From Prototheca cutis (lineage: Eukaryota > Chlorophyta > Trebouxiophyceae > Chlorellales > Chlorellaceae): 64,000 nucleotides of DNA. Within the stretch, counting starts at the first letter, position 1; each line of letters starts with the position of its first letter. This document shows, piece after piece, positions 25,660 to 35,011 of the stretch. The notes under the pieces are model-generated. The model was given only the letters and a program-made list of their open reading frames with translations. It did not search any database and had not been told where the DNA came from. The stretch is from positions 746,288 through 810,287 of the forward strand of contig BCIH01000010.1 of assembly GCA_002897115.2 (NCBI GenBank), read 5' to 3'. A program made the position numbers and the translations under genes.

Positions 25660-27034
25660 GCGAGTGCCAGGGAGATGTATGGACTGAGCTGGGTCCTCTC
25701 GTGTCCAAAAAAAGGCACAGCGGCAGCACAGGTTCGGTCAAGCCGCCCTCCGTGCCAGTCAGCCAGCGAACCGACGATCTTGGCTTTTCTACACGCTCTT
25801 TCAACAAACTCTTCGAAAAGTCATGCTGTGACACACGCTCCTTGCAATCAAAACGATCCATTGTTTGTTCTTTGGGTTGCTCCTAGCGCCGTATTTCCCG
25901 CTCTGATTTTCCCAAAGAGATCCATCGAGGTCTCAGGCGGACGACCCCGCGGGCAAGCATGCCCAAGGGCACCCCCAGTTGATTGGTACATCCGCTGCTG
26001 CCAGTCGTGGCATGCCTGTTTGACGCCGCACGGCTCATCTCTGTGTTCAGCATTTCGCGTGGCCCACACCAGAGCAGCACCGGCCACAAAGGCCAGCTGA
26101 CCCTGCTGACCCCGAAACACCCCACGCCGACCTCACTTCAAGCGTGCAACTATTTTTCCCCCAGCTGCTCCCATAAAAGGGGGGCGCACAGACGTCATCC
26201 CTTTTCCAACTCGCCGGCTCATGTCACATGGTGCGACGGGAACCCCTGCTCCGCGCACCCTGCCACGCCGCCGGCGCCGGGAGTTCTAGCAGAGTGTGAG
26301 TAGCGCTATCCAAATTGACTCGACTGCCTGAACAGCTGCTTGAATTCTCTTCTTGCCCATTCGCACCCCATGTGTAAAAAAAAGAGTTGGAGTCTGGATG
26401 TGGCAGTGTGATGCCAGATCAGCTGCAGTGCGTGAGCCCTGGGTCATTCAATGCTGCGGCCCTGGCCCCATGCACTATCTCAAAGTCATCTGTCTCCTAC
26501 GGGGATCAAGAGTGCAGGTATGTCAAAAAAAGACGGGGTTGGAGCCGCTTCAGTGCACTCCCATGCGCCAAGGACGCGCGCATTGCACTGTTCCCTGCCA
26601 CAGAAGAAACCCCGAAAAATCGAACAGAACTTCAACGAACTTCGTGAGCTGTTCCCCTGCATAGAAATAGGTAGCCAGCCTTACAGATCCATCCAGAACG
26701 CAGATCCCATCCCTTCCCATCACGCTCGATCTAGGTATCAAGAATCACACTCGACGCAATGGCGAAGGTGGGACCGGCGGGCATCCGCTGTTTCGAGCCC
26801 ACGACCTGCACTCTGCTTTCGGGGACCCTCTATTGACAACTGCCCTACATGGATCGGCGTGAACGCAGTCCATTTTGACTGGAATACGCACTAGCTTATA
26901 AATTGCTCTCTTCCACGATCTTCCCTCTCCCATCCTGAGAAGAAACTTTGCTCCAAGTCGTTGCCCATACCTCGGCNCCCTCCGTCTGGATCGACTCTTC
27001 CGATCTCCNCCCCTCACCGCAGGCAACCACCGCC
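25660..27034. other. intergenic with candidate core promoters
   Basis: About 1.4 kb without a confident gene. A TATA-like ATAAAAGG lies at 26173-26180, with no gene I can attach to it. A basic segment (KKPRKIEQNFNELREL) is encoded on the plus strand around 26605-26665 between plausible splice sites and may be an exon of an unrecognised small gene. The right part holds the TATA box of the secreted-protein gene. Confidence 0.35.
26897..26903 (+). promoter_or_regulatory. TATA box of the small secreted-protein gene
   Basis: TATAAAT lies 132 nt upstream of the ATG at 27035 and is followed by a pyrimidine-rich leader. Few other genes in the window show such a clear TATA box, which fits a strongly expressed gene. 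Confidence 0.5.
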
Positions 27035-27295
27035 ATGACCTACATGGCCCTGTTCATGCTTCTTGTGGCCGGCTTCGCCCAGGCCACCCACCCGCGCCTT
27101 GCGGCCGTGGACCGCATGATTGCCATGGAGGACAAGGCCATGGGCGACGCCGAGCTGGCGGTGGCGCGCCACCTGTCCGAGTCCACCATTGAGCTGGGCG
27201 TGGCCGACATGGGCAGGCTGCAGGCCGCCCTGGAGAGCCACGACATGGACACCCTGGCCATGGTTACGGGCCGCACCATGAATGTGCACCTGTGA
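27035..27295 (+). CDS. small secreted protein, unknown function
   Basis: Single-exon ORF of 86 residues with a hydrophobic N-terminal segment (MALFMLLVAGFAQA) that looks like a signal peptide cleaved around residues 18-20. The mature ~66-residue protein is helical and charged, rich in Met, Ala, Asp and Glu, with no cysteine. Codons end almost only in G or C, a bias usual for highly expressed algal genes. A clear TATA box lies upstream and a TGTAA signal is found around 27425. I do not recognise a family. It may be a lineage-specific extracellular or endomembrane protein. Confidence 0.6.
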   Translation: MTYMALFMLLVAGFAQATHPRLAAVDRMIAMEDKAMGDAELAVARHLSESTIELGVADMGRLQAALESHDMDTLAMVTGRTMNVHL

Positions 27296-28461
27296 GGGCG
27301 AACCGCTGACTGCCAGCCAAGCCTGGCAAGACCCTAATTTCGGTGACTGCACCGAGGGTGGCCCCACCCGCGAGGGTGAATGCATGGGACCTTGATCCCT
27401 CCTGTGCAAATGTGACATGGCAACATGTAAAGAAGGCACTCCAGTTACAGAGAAAAGCCCTGTGCGAAGGGTGAGTCCGTGCCAGCAAAATGTTCAGCGA
27501 AGAACACAAGCAAGCAAGCAGCAAAATGTGGCTGAAGCTGTGCGTGCAACTCACTCCGGACTCGTGCAGAGGGCATGGACGAACCACTCACAGGCTATGC
27601 CTCGATGAGGCAGGCCCGGGCTCTGCACCCCACGAGATGAGCTGGGCAGGAGGGAGGGCATCTCCGCTGCTGCCTGGCACCAGGAACCCTGACCAGCTGC
27701 GGGGTTTGCTTGGGTTGAGGGGAAANCCCCTGGAGAAATCCCTCGTTTCACACAGGTGATCTGACCGCCTCTGCACGGGCGATCAATTAGGTCTTAGGGT
27801 TACCAGACCATTGGGTATGGCCGTGTCGGGTACGTGGAAGGGCGGTGATGCCGGGACCAGCTCCATTTTTGAACAGTCGTTCGCCAGGCAGGTTCATGCC
27901 CTGGCCAATAGTCCCTGCCAGATTATGGGTTTGCAGCGGGCCGCACCTACCCTCCAGCGCAAACAGGTAGTGCTCGGACTCATATTACTGGATTGAAACG
28001 ATCTGTGCGGAAACATCGTCGAGTACTGCGTTTGAATGGTGGGACAATCGCTGGCCTGCCCGAAGTGATCTGACGGCGATCTTCGGCAGAGTACCCCGTA
28101 CCGCGGCCATCACGAGCGTCTCTTTTACCGTATATGACGTGAAAAAGTGACGTGATTGTTTTTGATCAGTTCGTTGCGGCAGTGCCTCGCGTTGGCGCCG
28201 GAGGCGGTCGTGACGCTGCACCTGGGCCGTGCCTGCAGTGACCTGCCCATAGACTGACCAAGCTGGAGCTGGCCCTGACAAGCATGCAGGGTTTCCAGGG
28301 TCTCGAGGCCCATTTTATGTCTGTGTTCAAAGCGTTACAGGCTCGCAAAACTGCCCTGCTGTAATTCAAGTGCCTCCTCTGCCTTTTGGCTGTGGGCATG
28401 GTGGTCCGCTCGGGGCGGCTCCCGCGCATGTGGGCCACCTCGAGTCAAACCCCACTCAGGC
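27296..28461. other. convergent 3' region, no gene recognised
   Basis: About 1.2 kb between the convergent secreted-protein gene and TAM41. It holds a TGTAA signal around 27425 and otherwise no coding potential that I can defend. Composition drops towards moderate GC from 27780 to 28180. Confidence 0.35.
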
Positions 28462-29698
28462 TCACCGTCGGCTGCGCCAGGCCTTGCCCAGCTTGGCCAA
28501 GCCGTAGCGCCCTGACTTGAGCAGGCCTGCGCTGAGCAGGCCCAGGGCCGCCTGCCTGGCGCTGGACGCTCTGACCGTGCCTGCCAGCGCAGACCGCAGC
28601 GCCCCGGCCGCTTGGCGTGGTTCTGCTTCAAACACGCGTGTCAGGGCCTCTGGCCCCGGTGCGCCCAGCAGGCGTCCCAGCCGTGCGGCCAACGCGGCAG
28701 GCAGGCTCGCCATGGAGGCCGGGTCGACGCCCGCGCCTGGCATAACTCGGTGCCAGCTGTCGGGCTCGCCGGGGTCACGCTCCAGCCGGCCCTCTGCCTC
28801 CGCCGCCGCTAGTGCGGGGGCGTAGAGCTGCCTCAGTGCCCTTCCCTGCCCGTTGACGATACGGTCCAGCTTGGCCGGGTCCTCGGCCCAGCCCATGCGG
28901 ACGTCGCCGGCGTAGCTCAGCGCACACAGCGTGCGCAGCAGCTGGGCGTCGTCAAACCGCATGGGCAGGAGCAGGCCCGCGACGCGGAGCGCCGATACCA
29001 AGTTGGCCTCGGTCGCGGCCGCGATGTCTGGCGGGAGGGCCTTGCTGTGCGGCAGCCAGGCCACGGGCTTGTGCAACCGCCCTGCGCAGTAGAGCGCGTC
29101 CCATGTCCTCAAGTCACGCAGCAGCGCCGACCGGCTCACCACGCCGTATTTTACCATCTGCACGAATATCGGCGGTTTGTGAAGGTGGTGGGTGGCCTCT
29201 GTTGGTGAGAACGAGAGAGGGATGCATCACATCCCGTGATGGGGGAAGGACCCCTTCCCAAAAATGTGGGCAAGGACAGTAAGCCACAGTGCAGGCTCTG
29301 CTCTCACCAACAAGCAAATGAGCAAACTCGCTCACCCTATCGCCGATGGGGACGAGGGTGTTGAAGTAGATGCCCGCGCCGACGGTGTCGGCCGCCCAGG
29401 CCACGGCCGCTGGGCCCAGCGCAGCGTAGCACGAGTAGTGGGCGGGGTTGAGGGCCAGGTTCTCGGCGTGCCAGTCCCGAGGGTCGTCCACAGCCAGGAT
29501 AAAGTCCAGCATGGGGCCTGTGCCATCGGCAGTGCCCTGGTACAGCCCTGGCTGGTGGAAAACGCCGGAGCCGTAGGCAAAGGCAGCGGCGGCGTGCGGC
29601 AGGCTGTCCAGCGCCGCCACCAGACCGGGGTCGGTGCCGTGCCCCTGTCCAGAGCTGGAAGGCTGGTCCATGTTGCCCTCATTCCGCGTCATCCCCAT
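28462..29698 (-). CDS. TAM41: mitochondrial CDP-diacylglycerol synthase TAM41
   Basis: Two exons: 29698-29336 and 29157-28462, about 352 residues. The N-terminal nucleotidyltransferase part shows AFAYGSGVFHQ and MLDFILAVDD, the catalytic signature of Tam41/Mmp37. NPAHYS and VGAGIYFNTLVPIGDR follow. Across the intron it continues as VKYGVVSRSALLRDL...LYCAGRLHKPV, exactly as in the family. The C-terminal half is helical and alanine-rich. It makes CDP-diacylglycerol from phosphatidic acid and CTP on the matrix side of the inner mitochondrial membrane, the entry step to cardiolipin. The N-terminus has no obvious strong presequence, so either an internal Met is used or targeting is unconventional. 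Confidence 0.87.
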
Positions 29699-30248
29699 AC
29701 CTCCCGGCTAGCTGCCGGCTCAGTGGATCATGGAGGGCCAGGCCCACCTCCTTACTCCAGCTCACAGCCAGTCAACCACCAGCAGTCCTAGGACCAAGCC
29801 TATCAGCAAATAGAAAAACAATGAAATGTGTTTGGAATTTAGATTTTTTAATGCGTGCCCCAATGCACCATGCAGGCTGAATGGGGCGGTCTGCTGCTGG
29901 GCGTGCATGCTCGTCTGGGTGGTGTCCGGGTGGTCGCTTGAACACCCCNCCTTGCATTTCCGTCATGGGCCCTAGTGGGGGCCCGGAGTCAAGCGATTTC
30001 CCAGCGTCCATCGCAGATGCAGGTCATTAGCGTCTGTTTGTACACATTCATCAGCAGACAGCAATTCGTTTGTAGTCTTAGGTGCGAGGGTGAGTCATCT
30101 GTGGGCTTCACTGTGCACGGGATGGAAGCTGACGCGTGGGGCGCGAATGCCAGGACCTTTGGCTAGGCAGCATGCACATCGTTTCGATGTTGTTGATCGA
30201 CAATTTACCCGCTCAATGACTGCTTGTAGGTTCGCGTAGTGGGTCATC
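29699..30248. other. divergent promoter region of TAM41 and LACS
   Basis: About 550 bp separating divergent starts. An AT-richer stretch (29800-29860) lies closer to TAM41. No coding exon is visible. Confidence 0.35.
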
Positions 30249-33240
30249 ATGTCCATCCTGAAGCGGGTGGGACCCTTCACGGCCGAGGTCGAGCCCGGCA
30301 GGCCTGCCGAGGGCGATCGGCCCGCTGTGTCCCCGGTGTACCGCAACATCGCTGTCGTCGATGGGTTTGAGACCACGGTGGACGGCGCGACAACTCTGTA
30401 CGACGTCTTCAACAAGAGCGTGGAGGAGTACGGCGACTGCAAGTGAGCACATGGGATCTGACGTGGGTTCGGGCGGGTCTCTTGCGGAATTCCAATGCCC
30501 AATTGCCTCCGGGCAGTGACCCTTGTGTGGAGCTCGAAGAGGGGACGTCTGTGGATTGCGATGTATGCATTACGTGCGTAGTGGCATCATGAAACGCCGC
30601 GCTCTCCCCTGACTCCACAGGTGCCTGGGTTGGCGGCCAATCGGCGAGGACGGCAAGGCGGGACCCTATGAGTGGCTGACCTACAAGGAGGCCCAGGGTG
30701 CGTCGATGACGGAGGGTAGACGCGTTGAACATGATGTTCTCGTTGCATGCCGCGCGCTTTTCTGAGGGGCGGTCATGCTCTGTGGTTTTAGCACGAGAGT
30801 TCCTCAGCTGCTGTGATGGAATCGTGCGCGGGGGGCATGACCAGCGCTGTTTCCAGGGTGGGCCAGCTGCGGTGCCGGTGGACTCCTAATCGCACAAACA
30901 CCGTTGAGGCTGAACCGCAACACCATGCCGACTCGGCCCTGCAGACAAGGCGCTGGCACTGGCTGCTGCGCTGCAGAAGATTGGGTTCAAACCGCAGAGT
31001 GCGTGCGAGTTTGAAGGTTTCTCGCTGCTTTGTTGCGGCGTGCCTTGGGGCTGTCTTTCAGAGGGAGTGAGTGTGTGTGGTTGTGCCGATGGAGCGGGGA
31101 ATGGCGAGGTCGGCCAATGCCCGAGAGGCTGGTTGGACGCCTGTCCTCATTTCACCCCTCTGCAGGCAAGCTCGGCATCTACAGTGCCAACAATGTGGAG
31201 CACATGCTTATGCTCAAGGCCGCGGACCCCATCTCCGCCATCATTGGTGAGTGATGCATGGGTCGGTGTGGGGTTGTCCTGTCCGCACAGGTTTTATGCT
31301 TTTTTGTGTGTTTCAGTTGACGGCTGGGCGAGGCGGATTTTGAGATTTCCATGGACATGCCTGCAGCTGGAATCTTGTCGGGGCAAACCCTGGTTTTCCC
31401 CTCTCATTCACTTCATCCCCACTGTACAATAACGCGCCGTCCATGTGCAGTGCCCATCTATGACTCCCTGGGCGAGACGGCTGTGGAATACATCGTCGGC
31501 CACGCAGGTGAGTCAGCCTGTGTGTGTGGGTTTTTTGGGGTTTTTTGCTTTTCCCCGATGTAAACATCCATCATTAGCTCAGCCAGCCCCCCCCCCTCAT
31601 CCCGCCACCCAAAAATAAATAAATAAATAAATAAAAATCGCAGGGGTGGACGCGGTGCTTGTGGAGCAGAAAAAGGTGGCAAACCTGGCCATGGTGGCAG
31701 AAGCAATCAAGGGCCAGGTCCGGGCGGTGATTGTGATTGGGGACGTGCCCGAATCCGCGGCGCCGCTGCGTGCCGTCGGGATTGCCGTGAGCTCATTTGA
31801 GGATTTCGTGGCGTCGGGCGGCGGGTCTGAGGCGGTGACCCTGCACCCCCCCTCGGCGACGGACATTGCGTGCATCATGTACACGAGCGGCACGACGGGC
31901 ACGCCAAAGGGCGTGGTGCACCGCCATTCGAGCATGGTGGCGACGATTGCGGCGATCGTCAACATGACCCAGCAGGCCCGCATCACGGTGAGCACCGACG
32001 ACTCGACGCTGTCGTACCTGACGCTGGCGCACATTTACGGACGCGTGTTGGAGGAGTTTGTGCTGTCCCGTGGCGCGAGCATCGGGTACTGGCAGGGCAA
32101 CGTGCGCGCGCTGATGGACGACCTGGCGACGCTGCGCCCCACGCTGTTTGTCGCCGTTCCCCGGATCCTGGAGAGGGTGGCGGACGGCGTCCGCGGCCAG
32201 ATCGCCAAGGCCCCGCCCCTGGCACGCGCCGTCTTCCACGGCGCGTGCGCGCTCAAGGGCCTGCTGCTGCGTGTGGGCCTGCCGTACGGCATCGCCGGCG
32301 CAGGAACGGACCAGCTAGTGTTTCGGCGCGTGCAGCAGGCCATGGGCGGCCGCGTGCGGTTCATCGTGTCCGGCGGCGCGCCGCTGTCCCCCGCGGTGGA
32401 GGACTTCGCGAGCATCGCGCTGGGGCCCGTGCTCCAGGGGTACGGCCTCACCGAGACCTGTGCAGCCAGCTTCCTCCGCCTCCCCGACCCGAACCTGGCG
32501 TACACGGTGGGGCCGCCCATGTCGGGCAACGAGTTCCGGCTGGAGTCCGTGCCGGAGCTGAAATACGACGCGACTGCCGACCCGCCAAAGGGCGAAATCT
32601 GCATCCGTGGGCCCATGCTCTTTGCAGGGTACTACAAGGACGACAAGAAGACCAAGGAGGACATGGACGCCGATGGCTTTTTCCACACGGGGGACATTGG
32701 CACGCTGACTGCCAGCGGTGCCCTGAAAGTCATCGACCGCAAGAAGAACATCTTCAAGCTCGCACAGGGTGAGTTTGCTGTTGTTGTTGGCGGTGCGGGG
32801 AGGTGGTGTCATGGGGGCAGTTGTCTCGCACAGGAGCGCCGTCTATGCACACTGTCCGATACAGCTCGATTTGATGCAGCCCTGCCTGCCTGATAATTGG
32901 GCCCCCCCCCCACATCCACCCACCAGGCGAGTACATTGCGGTGGAGCATCTGGAGAATGTGTACAACCGCTCTGACGCGCTGGAGCAGATTTGGGTGTAC
33001 GGCGAGTCCACTGAATCGGTGCTGGTAGCCGTGGTGGTGCCCTCCAAGCAGTTTCTGAACGCCAACGGCGGCAAAACCGCCGTGGGCTCGCCAGAGGTAC
33101 GAGCTGTGTGCTGGTGTTGGGATTGGAAATGCTCGGCTTGGGTGGGTGGTTATTGGCTTGTGGGTGCACCATGCAGACATGCAGACATGCTGGTGGGGAG
33201 TGTATCTGTGGCCCCCCTCCCCCTCCAACAACACCCCCAT

Positions 33241-33298
<58 letters not shown>

Positions 33299-33513
33299 AG
33301 GCGCGGAAGGCCATGTTGGAGGCGCTGGCCGCTGCTGGCAAGGCTGGCAAGCTCAAGGGCTTTGAGCATGTCAAGAACGTGCTGCTGGAGACGGAGGACT
33401 GGACACCGGAGAATGGGATGCTGACGCCGTCACTCAAGCTCAAGCGGCCGCAGCTCAAGGAGAAATACGGGGCCGAGGTGCAGCGGCTGTACGCGGAGCT
33501 GAAGAAGAAGTAG
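30249..33513 (+). CDS. LACS: long-chain acyl-CoA synthetase
   Basis: Eight exons: 30249-30442, 30621-30697, 30945-30998, 31166-31246, 31451-31507, 31644-32768, 32927-33096 and 33301-33513, about 656 residues, normal for plant LACS. It is an AMP-forming, ANL-superfamily enzyme: P-loop MYTSGTTGTPKG, FIVSGGAPLS, YGLTETCAA, the GDIG adenylate motif and the DRKKNIFKLAQGEYIA hinge segment are all present. It activates long-chain fatty acids with ATP and CoA for glycerolipid synthesis or beta-oxidation. There is no clear transit peptide, and the C-terminus ends in three lysines rather than a peroxisomal SKL signal, so ER or cytosolic membrane location is more likely. Intron 5 ends in an AAAT repeat and intron 7 in a (CA)26 array just before the acceptor. 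Confidence 0.92.
31611..31637. repeat. AAAT tetranucleotide repeat at an intron 3' end
   Basis: About six AAAT units directly precede the CAG acceptor at 31641-31643 in LACS intron 5. The only pyrimidine tract is a C-run further upstream (31587-31596). Confidence 0.85.
33243..33294. repeat. (CA)26 microsatellite at an intron 3' end
   Basis: A perfect (CA)26 array is followed by CTCTAG and exon 8 of LACS at 33301. It occupies the position of branch point and polypyrimidine tract. Confidence 0.95.
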
Positions 33514-34001
33514 AAGGGTCATCGCCTGGACCCTGAACGGCATTCGGAGCACCCTCTGGTGGAGACCAGCCCACAGGAAAAAAGGATCGATCAGACCATT
33601 ATATGCCCCCTCCGGCGGCCGGGGACATCCATGGTCCCACCTGCCCCCCAAAGGGCGGCTGTTGCGTGGTGTAGATGAACATTTTTGCTTGTCCAGCATG
33701 GAGGCACCGCCTTACGCGCCGCATCCATTTTTCATGTGCATTTTCTAGTGGTGTATTGTCGGGTGTCGTGCACGGCTGGAAAGAGAGAAAGGATTCCCAA
33801 GGAACAGCCTGGCCGGTCGTGGACATGTATGTAGTCCGGTCCGGGGGGCCCAGGGGATGTGCATGCCCTGGCCGCTCCCTCGCGGGCTTTTTCTCGTCTG
33901 TTTGAAGGACGCCGCTGGCCAAATGAGTACACGAGGGCAGCAGAGCACACACACACGCTTTTACCACTCCCGATTCGAGATGCTCTCGTGGCAGCACATG
34001 C
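33514..34001. other. convergent 3' region
   Basis: 3' UTRs of LACS (+) and the small coiled-coil gene (-). No exon is recognised. Confidence 0.4.
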
Positions 34002-34607
34002 TTACAAAACTGGGGCCACTGTGCGGTTGGGCTCCGTGGCAAGCAGGGCCCGCTTCAGGTGCTTGATCTGATACCGCAGCTTCTCATTCTCCTTCAGCAG
34101 CTGCATTTTTCGGGGTGCAAAAGGGCCAGCGGGTGTTGTTACGAGCTTGCATGACCCATGTACCAGCAGCTCACGCGCTTGGTATGCAGATGTGACCACA
34201 GCCGCGGCACCCAGCCATGGCAAGCCCCCTCCCAGACAGGCGCAGGGCCCCACCCCCTTCAGTACAACTCTTGCGTACATCAGCCTCTCGTTGCTCGGCA
34301 GCTGTGCGAAGCAGCGTAGGCTGCAGCCCTGCACTCTCCACACCTGCAGGCCAGGGTGCGAAAGGGGTGCCAGAATGACCGGTGCCGGCCCACATGTACC
34401 TGGTGGGTGGTGGGGGGCCCCTCACCATGCACCCCTCGCCCTCCTCCTCACACAACGCCCCCTCCAAGACATCACTCAGAAATAAAATAAANATCATGAC
34501 CCACTTGGTGTCGAGCCGTTCTGGACGGCCTTCTCCAGTGCTGCAAGCCGACTCTCGGCCTCCAGGGCCCGGGCTTCCAGGGCTGCAACAGGTGCCGCGT
34601 CAACCAT
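34002..34607 (-). CDS. small coiled-coil protein (88 residues)
   Basis: Three short exons join in phase: 34607-34505, 34343-34279 and 34100-34002. The product has an N-terminal heptad-rich segment (LEARALEAESRLAALEKAV), a short linker, and a second coiled-coil segment with LLKENEKLRYQIKHLKRAL near the C-terminus. The latter block is the most conserved-looking part and resembles a small eukaryotic coiled-coil family, which I cannot name with confidence. It is too short for automatic ORF-based gene calling; phases and donor/acceptor sequences (GTGGGT, GTACGC) support it. Likely a soluble dimer or adaptor. Confidence 0.55.
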
Positions 34608-35011
34608 CACTGCTGACCGGGGTTTTTCCCTTCCGACTTGAACGATACTGTGCGGATGTTCAATCTACACCTTTGTCTTGAGNAGTCCGTGTCCTTTGAG
34701 AAGTGGATATTGTGCAGGCATGGATTGGCCGGTNAGGATTAAAAGTCTCACCCAGCACTGAGAGCAAACCCGCCACTTGGTTGGTCACCTGACTCGGATG
34801 ACGAGCCGAAGAGCCACAGGGACTTTCTTGGCTCGCGCCGGATGGGGTCATCCTTGGTTTATTGCACCTTCCCTGGGGCTTTACCGTACATTGTATCCAT
34901 GTATAATGCATCGTAGCCATGTCATGACTCAACGGATGCACGGTCCCTGAGANNGCCACCGTGTTCATGTGTGGAGGGAGGGCACCGGGCGCCGGTTGCA
35001 CCTGACCGACC
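34608..35011. other. divergent promoter region
   Basis: About 400 bp between the coiled-coil gene (-) and the first exon of the BLTP2-like gene (+). It has several N bases (34683, 34734, 34953-34954) and no recognisable coding exon. Confidence 0.35.

Noticed and set aside
27793..27803. TTAGGGTTA, resembling a telomere repeat
   Set aside because: A single occurrence inside an intergenic region, not tandem.
33243..33294. Possible CRISPR-like array
   Set aside because: It is a plain dinucleotide microsatellite without spacers.
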